Notes under the pieces: generated by a model | Told to the model about the DNA's origin: nothing | The model's database searches: none | What the model saw: the letters and a program-made list of their open reading frames with translations, nothing else | NCBI RefSeq assembly: GCF_000003815.2 | Contig: NC_049985.1 | Span: 6,770,844-6,834,843, forward strand | Reading direction: 5' to 3' | Origin: Branchiostoma floridae | Taxonomy: Eukaryota > Chordata > Leptocardii > Amphioxiformes > Branchiostomatidae | DNA length: 64,000 nucleotides | Shown here: positions 56,911 through 64,000 of the stretch, in pieces | Position numbering within the stretch: the stretch's first letter is position 1 | Layout: each line of letters starts with the position of its first letter | Translations under genes and position numbers: made by a program

Positions 56911-59900
56911 CTGGACAGAGCTGCATGAGTATTGCAACACTTGCATTACTTCTTCTTTTCTTTACAAATTTCAGAAATATGTAGCCTTCCTAACCAGATG
57001 TGGCCTGGTGGAAGCTGGCTGATGGATAGCAAACTATCACAGCAGAGATAACCAAAATCCCCTCACACACAAGACGGAGTAGGCACGACTGATCTCGCAC
57101 CAGTCCATATCACTCCTCATGATACATTTCCTTGCCAGTCCGTGAGAAGCGTTTTCCATCAACGTAAATAATGATGCCGGCCATCGTGACCCTACCGCTA
57201 AGGACAAGTGCTGAATTCATTGCCTGATAGAGGGATGTACCCAATTATACCCCTATAGGGCAAAATCATGGCCAGCAAGACACACATGCCTTTTCCCTAC
57301 CATCTAACAAAAGACAAGGACAGAGATGTGTAATTATGATGCGGCCTAGATACTTGGTACCACAGTATACAAAAATATGATGAGAGAATTCAGATGCACT
57401 GTATCATACAGCACCAGCAGGGTAGGGATACCGTATACGTTATGCGTCAGACTTTCACAAGTTTTGTGGTCTGTGTCACGTTACAAGGTCTCATCCATAG
57501 CAAGTAGGATTACTAATGTGCAGTGTCAACATCTTTATCAGCAGGGGCTTAGGATACAAAACATTTATGCTGCATCTGCAGGCTATCTCCCTACCACTTT
57601 TATTGCAAAAAACATCCCTAACTGGTGAATTACGATCTCCAGAACATCTCCATAGATGATTATACCTTCCAGTCAACTTGGGGGAACTCTGGCTATTCCC
57701 TGTGACGAATTATCCTCCATGATCATGTGGTAATGCAAGGTTTAGTTTCTCTACAGGGGGATTCTCGAATACACGGGTGTAACACGTATCAATAGGGATT
57801 ACCGTGGCTAGACTATTTGTCCGTAGCATCCATTATCCACGGGCTATCACCACCTGGTAGCCATTAAAGGAAAATAACAAGCACACCACTGAGAAGTACC
57901 CACAGGCATGATATGTTAAATTCATTACCGTGACAAATGGAATATAGAAGACTCTCAAAGTCCACACCACGGATATGCATCGAATCTTGGCTTTAAGGGG
58001 TTTCACATCAGATCAGAATTACTACTTTTGGTAGCCTGAATGGAATTTTGATAGCACAGGTTATAAAACTTTTGTTGTGTTCATGTGGAGAAACATTCAA
58101 CGTTATGCAGTTGTATCAAAATGTGAAATTCTTGGACAATGTTAGAATATATGTTTTTAAAAAGCAACTAATGCTGTGGAAAAAAATTACATATTTTTAC
58201 TTCAATACCTCTATTATTTATGATAGCAAGGAGCAAGCAACAATGAGGAGGAAAAAGACGAAATGAGATAACAAAAGACATTAACAATTTATTTGGCCAT
58301 TATGTTCTACTTTTTCCTTAACAATAAGTCATTAAAAAAAATTAATCCCCTCAGAAGACTTTAAACTGGTATCCATTACTTCAAAGATCTTTAAATAGGA
58401 TTATCTACATGTAGATGTGTTTTGTACTTTAAAGTAGCTACCTACATGTATGTGCTCATCCATAAAGTAAGGCCTTAAAGGTTGACCTTCATGTAAGTTT
58501 TGACCATTTCTCATCCAGTCTAAAAGTGATGTGGACTACATTTGAAAAGCTTGGAGCACTTCCAGGCTTTCCTCCCTATAAAATTGTGTTGACCTCCGTA
58601 AGGTGAAGGGTGGGAGACAGTCGGTTAGTTTGAGTGTCTGCACTCCCAACTGAGCAGCAAAGAGTGATGGTCATTCAAAGGTATGCACAGAGGGCACAAA
58701 TTGGGTGCTTTTTTGTATACTACACACACAGTTATAAACTAGACCTTTGTAAATTTATTTAATTCTGTTCTCTTAGTTCTAAAGGCTTTTCTTGTTTAGG
58801 TTTGTCTTCAAATAATATCTATGGGCTGTCTTCAGTACTCTCGCTCTTACTCACTCATGGCAAGGTGTTATTTTGTCATTCTCATGGAGGAACCCCTCCC
58901 TCTTCAGTACACTATGGATATGAACTCCAAGGTGCCCACATCCTGGAACTGGTGAAAGTTTCTTCTTCTTGCCAGCAGCAGTGGTTAAAACACTAGACTG
59001 TGGTCAACCCTATTTCCTGCCATATTTCTGGGACCTTTCTGACACTTTTGACCTCTCTTCCCATTAGTGTTCCCAACATGCCTAGGACTCAAATGCCTAT
59101 TACAACTGCAGACACACACCAGGACAAAGAATATAATCATTGATTGATTACAATACATGTACCCCCAATTTTACGGAGGTAAAAAAAGCAAAACAGCACT
59201 TCCTATTTGCAACATTCCACTTATTTTCTCCATTTAGTCATACAGTCAAATACAGCTCAACATAATCATAGGCTTGAAAACACAGCGATTCCAGGATTCC
59301 CGACCTGAAGGATACCCTGATGCTGAACTTGTCACCAACCATTTGATGCAAGTCAAACACAGCTTTGACAATAAATAATTCATAAACAATATGGTCCTTG
59401 TGGTATTGCCATGCATGCTATAACGTTATATCATCATGTGATGTTTACAGTCACTGTGGAGGTGCTGGTTGTGATTGCTATCTTGTGGGAAAACTGTTCA
59501 TGCAAGCATGATTATGCAACATCTGACACTTTCATTTCTGATTAATGAAATCAACAGCATTGTGTCAGCACTTTTAGCAAATGGCATATAACAATTAATG
59601 GTAATGTGCAAGGAACAGGGAAAAAGAACTCTGACATAAGTATGAATAAATGCTTTAACTGTAAATTCTTAAGTACTTGAAGTGAATGCTTTAACTGTAA
59701 AGTTTTATATACTTGATGTCTATATTCGAGCTGCATGCTATATCTTGGGGAATACATAGAACATCAATGTGTATTTTGCTTATTGGTTTCATCACATTTA
59801 TAGTGCAGGGGTTTATAACAGCAAAGGTTTTCTGGAAAGTCTCACTCTCAAGATTTAAAAAAAAACCTTCAGGTTGTTTAAAAAATCTCAATATTGTTAA

Positions 59901-60846
59901 AAAAATCTCAATATTGTACATAAACAGTATCATTTTGCTATAAGTTGTTAACTCTGAAAATGCATTACATGTACCTTCAAATAGTATATCTTTTTTACAA
60001 CATAAATAAATAACAGATGGACCCTATAGTGACTACGAGAGATAAGGTTGAAAGGCTACTGTTACCACTATCTGTTACTTCCTATTAATGAATCCATCCT
60101 GCTGTGAAGAATTGATTTGAAATGAAATATGAGACAGCGGAAGTGCTCTTAAAAGCATCCCCACCCCACGGAATGGGTGGTTTCACCGGAAATATTCCAT
60201 CAATTTGTAGTCCTCTTACAGGTCTAGCTGATGTAATGCTCTGGAATCCCAGATGTGGAAATGTACTGGAGAGGTCATAGTCGCTGGGTATTTATAGATC
60301 ATCATTTGCACATCACTCTCACGGAGATGCCAATCATAAATCTATAATTGCAACATTTACATTTATCATACGACCTCTGACACTACTCCTCAAATCGTGA
60401 TAGTCTATGAGAATATGTGGAAGATTTTTGATATGATATTACCAGATAAACTTTAAAATGCAGCAGAACAGTGGATTCTTATGTTGTTCTTGTGAAAGTT
60501 AATAGATTATGTACACACACAAAGTCCTGGACAAGAAAATATTTGCATATTTTTGCACAGACTCTGGAAAAAGTAAAAAAATGTACACCAAGAAAATGAC
60601 CATGATTTTGCGTTAAAACATCTTAAGATCCCTTGTTGAAATATACAAAAAAAATTCCACATATCCTATATCTTTGATGTAAAGTATTCTGTCTACAATC
60701 ATTTGTGGTTTGTCCCTAAGCAGTTGAAACATTGCAGCTTTCCTGTAAAGCTGTTCACTGGAGGGTTGACTCTTCCTGGATGGGAAAATAAGAATCCATC
60801 TTCCCACATCTGGGATCCTATCAGCATGTCTTGACATGGAAACACT

Positions 60847-60867
60847 TTCAGCACCTTGCACAGAGTC
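60847..60867 (+). promoter_or_regulatory. RE1-like site
   Basis: TTCAGCACC exact, spacer TT, then GCACAG (one mismatch to GGACAG). Flanks do not resemble the array family, so this could be a chance match. Confidence 0.25.
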
Positions 60868-63800
60868 TTCTATAATTATCTACCCGGAGGACATTAACCT
60901 TGGTGGTGGCTATGGCGCCCAGATGCATGCAGGCTGATTGACTGATAACGGAGGGGGTGGCTTAGCGCACCAAAACCTCGCACCAGGCAGCCAAATGCAT
61001 GGTATGAAGGCCTTTTACATGCCATCAGATACATTTCCTAGTTCATGTATGAAGGACTCAGAGCTAAATCCCAAGATCTCATTGAATGGTGGGAGGGAAT
61101 GCCGATATCTATGTCACTATGAGTCCTTGTCAGACATCATAATTTGGTTAGGCCTAGGAAAAAGGTTTCCTGTTATCTAACCAACCCTAGCAAAATTCTG
61201 CAAATCCTAGTCTTTTTTTAAAGGGTGAAGACACCACTGGGATGGGACATACACTTTTCAATGTAAACATCTGAGAAATTCAAGATTTCAAACAAGGACT
61301 TTCTTCCATGCATCTTTGGGATAGTATGAGTAAGGGTCAAAAGAAACATTGCAACTGACTGGATGCCAACTTTGGCAGCACAGTGCAATTGTTATACTTT
61401 AACAATACTAAGTTCATTGCAAATTCTTGCCCATGGGCTAGTTGCAGGTAACATTAGAGGTTCAAACAGCGTAAAAAAAAAAAATTTAAAAACAATATAG
61501 CAGGTATCTACTAAAAGCTAACTCTTGATTCTGGGCTATTGGGGTTGCCTTCTTTTTCAGAGACAGTGGAAGGCGAAAGATTCAACCTTTAATTGGCATT
61601 TGGAAGGGCCTTATATACATCACCTGTGCCTCTGCAGTCACAGTCTTACATTACTGTGCAGGGCGGGCCCCACTTTATCTCCCCCAATTTGGAGGAAATC
61701 AATAGCTGATCTCTGATTCACGCTGCCTGTCAAAGGAAAGATTTACCCCATATTGGCTGCTAGTATATCTTTAACAGGTCAGGTCGGTACATACAGAGCA
61801 AATACAGTAGGGCTGAAAAGTAGGACAACTGCATACATGTAAATGTCAGAGCATCTCTGTGAGATAATAGCTATTTTTGACATGGAGTTTTATATTACTT
61901 TAACAAAAAGCAATACAAGGTACTCTTTAATTACCTGTGAAAAGGATTGAAAGTTTTGGATGTACTGTGCAAGTTTACATAAACAAAGCATCTCATTATT
62001 ATTACAATAAAGCCATTAGAGCATCCAATATGACCATAACCCCAAAATTGTGACATTTCAAGTTCTAATAAGGAGTGAGAAAGTCCGAGAAGTATAATTT
62101 TGAAAGTGTGGATTCCTTATTTTCTGATAGGAAACTTACTCTGGTCAATATAGACCCCCAGTATCCCAGCAAACACTTAGAACATGAACAAGACCAAAAC
62201 ATGTCCCCTTAAATATGAAGTCCGTTTTTCACAGAGGTGAAAATAAATTGGAACTACATTTAGTTTCATACTGTCCAACCAAGGGTCCTACTGACTGTGC
62301 AAACTGGAAATACAGAGTCCGCATCATCAATTTTATAGGCAACAAACTATGGGAGCACAGTTTGATCCCTCTGACATAAGATATACACAGCGTCAGCCAT
62401 GATGATGATGTCAGGATTCTTCACCAGCTTTCATATCATTTAAAATTCAAACCCCTTAAATCTAATATCTTCATTCCAATAATCTAAGTAGGTATCGGTC
62501 CTTTAGGTAAGGGCTCTTGAGTTACAAATAAAAATGTGGATCTTGAAGAATTATCTGTATTATTTGTCACATTTTTTGTCAAGAAATTGGGTTGATTCTG
62601 ATAAGCCTGTCACCACCCATCATTGCAAAGAGTTCGCCCTTTGGGATATAATGGATTTAAAACAGATCAAAACATTTATAACCAAACCCTTGGGTATATT
62701 GCAGATCTGTAGACGATAAATCCTTTCTGTATGAGAACCATTTTCCCATGGGGCTGTGAAGAATGCATCAAGATTCCATACTTTGATAAGTCATTGATTA
62801 TATTTGTGACATACATGTGAAATCGGATATAGGTTATAGAAATATATGGTAGATTTTCATCATTTGTATTCATGCCCCTATTACCAAACATTGTATCTTT
62901 TGTATAAGAAAGGACTTAGGAACAAGGGTTCAAGTAATTTCAGCAACAAGTCATATTTGGAATTTGAAGTATTGAATGTCATTTAAGAAATATGTATGCA
63001 AAGGATATTTCATTTTTAAAACAGTAAGAAGGAGAAATGAAAGCATCAAGTTCACCTTGATGACTATGATGCATACAAAGCATTCTAACGTTACATACAT
63101 GAATGTCATGTCAATGCCTCCTACTGCCTGGTAGCCATGTGTTGCACAAATAAGCTCACAGAAAATTCACAAAATCTACCAATGTACAGAACATGTCATT
63201 TGTAATCATTGATAACAGCAGGTTTGTTGTTCATCGCAAGGTCGTATTAAGTTTTATCCTCTTTGCAGTAACTATTGGCCCAATACATCACTGTCAAAAC
63301 TGTAAGATACAGGAAGCCCAAGGGGAAGGCTTTCCGATATGCTAAGTACCATCATACACATAACAAAAGGCTCCACAGTTATCTATAGCATAAAGCTTAC
63401 AGACGATAGATACATTCTGCTGTAATGCATAGATCAAAAAGACATCCATCCTGAAAACTTGGACCGCAGATAACTTTATCAGTATGCAACACAACAGCTT
63501 GTCTGTATCATTTCACATACATATTTCACACTAATGTTGCAAGTTTGTACATAAATGTATGGCAATATATCTAGTTTTAATGACCTTGAATAAAAAACTA
63601 CAAGAAGCTAATGGGACTAGTTTTGGTTTCTCCAATAGCCTACATTCTATGTTGAAATCGTAGTCAAGGGCATAAGTAGAACGGATGATTTTGAGTCTAC
63701 GCACGTAACGTAGAGGTCACCATTTGATATTGGACATGGAGAAAACGGCAAGGACAGCCAGTTAAGATACCACTGCTTCAGTTAAACATTATACCTCCGT

Positions 63801-64000
63801 CTGCATTACTCTCATGAAAAAAACAGGAATGACAAATGCAATGTTTCAGTGAACAGGACAAGTCAGTCATAATGATGCATGTTGTGCCAAATATGCTGCT
63901 CTTTTGTCCCAAACTTTGAAACTTTAGACCAAAAAGTGAAGTAAACCAACCCAAAGTTTACTGAATCAAGTCACCATCATGACTGTAAAGGTACATTTAT

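Larger units (their letters stand above)
56069..64000 (-). other. Presumed further intron of the CA10-like gene
   Basis: The protein needs an upstream N-terminal part, so this stretch should be intron. I looked on the minus strand for the SPVNI-type N-terminal CA block and did not find it. Contents: a Penelope fragment, three LINE-tail copies, small AT-rich tandem words near 59.65 and 59.88 kb, and an RE1-like word at 60847. The rest is AT-rich sequence in which I see nothing definite. Confidence 0.55.

Noticed and set aside
1-64000. Bacterial operons, CRISPR arrays, rRNA genes, phage
   Set aside because: None seen; gene structure and repeats are those of an animal nuclear genome.

Overview
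This is eukaryotic genomic DNA: intron-split genes with GT/AG junctions, microsatellites, several transposon classes and two assembly gaps. The protein families (an animal alpha-2,8-sialyltransferase and a carbonic-anhydrase-related protein of the CA10/CA11 type) indicate a bilaterian animal. The AT-rich introns, frequent ACATGT runs, tRNA-derived SINEs and Penelope-like retroelements with hammerhead ribozymes fit a marine invertebrate deuterostome. Amphioxus (Branchiostoma) is my best guess, but this is an inference. No bacterial operon, CRISPR array or rRNA is present.

Layout. 1-2565: upstream sequence with simple repeats. 2604-5378 (+): a compact five-exon gene whose splice frames close into a complete 428-residue ST8Sia-type sialyltransferase. 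5379-8841: tail-to-tail intergenic or 3' UTR sequence. 8842-56068 (-): seven exons (714 nt, 237 residues plus stop) encoding the C-terminal two thirds of a CA10/CA11-like protein, separated by introns of up to about 19 kb. The N-terminal exons were not found and probably lie beyond the right edge. Nearly everything from 9 kb to 64 kb is therefore intron of this gene. Gaps (N) lie at 12251-13048 and 45354-45453.

The introns hold the most interesting material. (1) A 690-bp Penelope-like insertion at 22273-22962 has 13-bp target duplications, a GIY-YIG endonuclease ORF and two identical inverted arms of about 155 bp, each carrying a foldable hammerhead ribozyme. Relatives lie at 21.6-22.0, 50.1-50.4, 52.9-53.0 and 56.2-56.4 kb. 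(2) A roughly 75-bp tandem repeat at 31.68-32.27 kb carries a motif resembling the vertebrate RE1/NRSE silencer in each unit; dispersed relatives include one with an exact 16-base RE1 core at 24.92 kb. (3) A three-layer nest at 14.8-16.6 kb consists of a 207-bp tandem repeat split by a MITE that is itself split by a 500-bp SINE. (4) There are several MITE families, LINE tails, and an NF-Y/octamer-like motif cluster at 26.6-26.76 kb.

The two genes are convergent neighbours and need not act together. The sialyltransferase would act in the Golgi on glycoprotein or glycolipid sialic acid. The CA10-like protein would be a secreted, non-catalytic synaptic ligand. Both families are commonly linked to nervous tissue in vertebrates.
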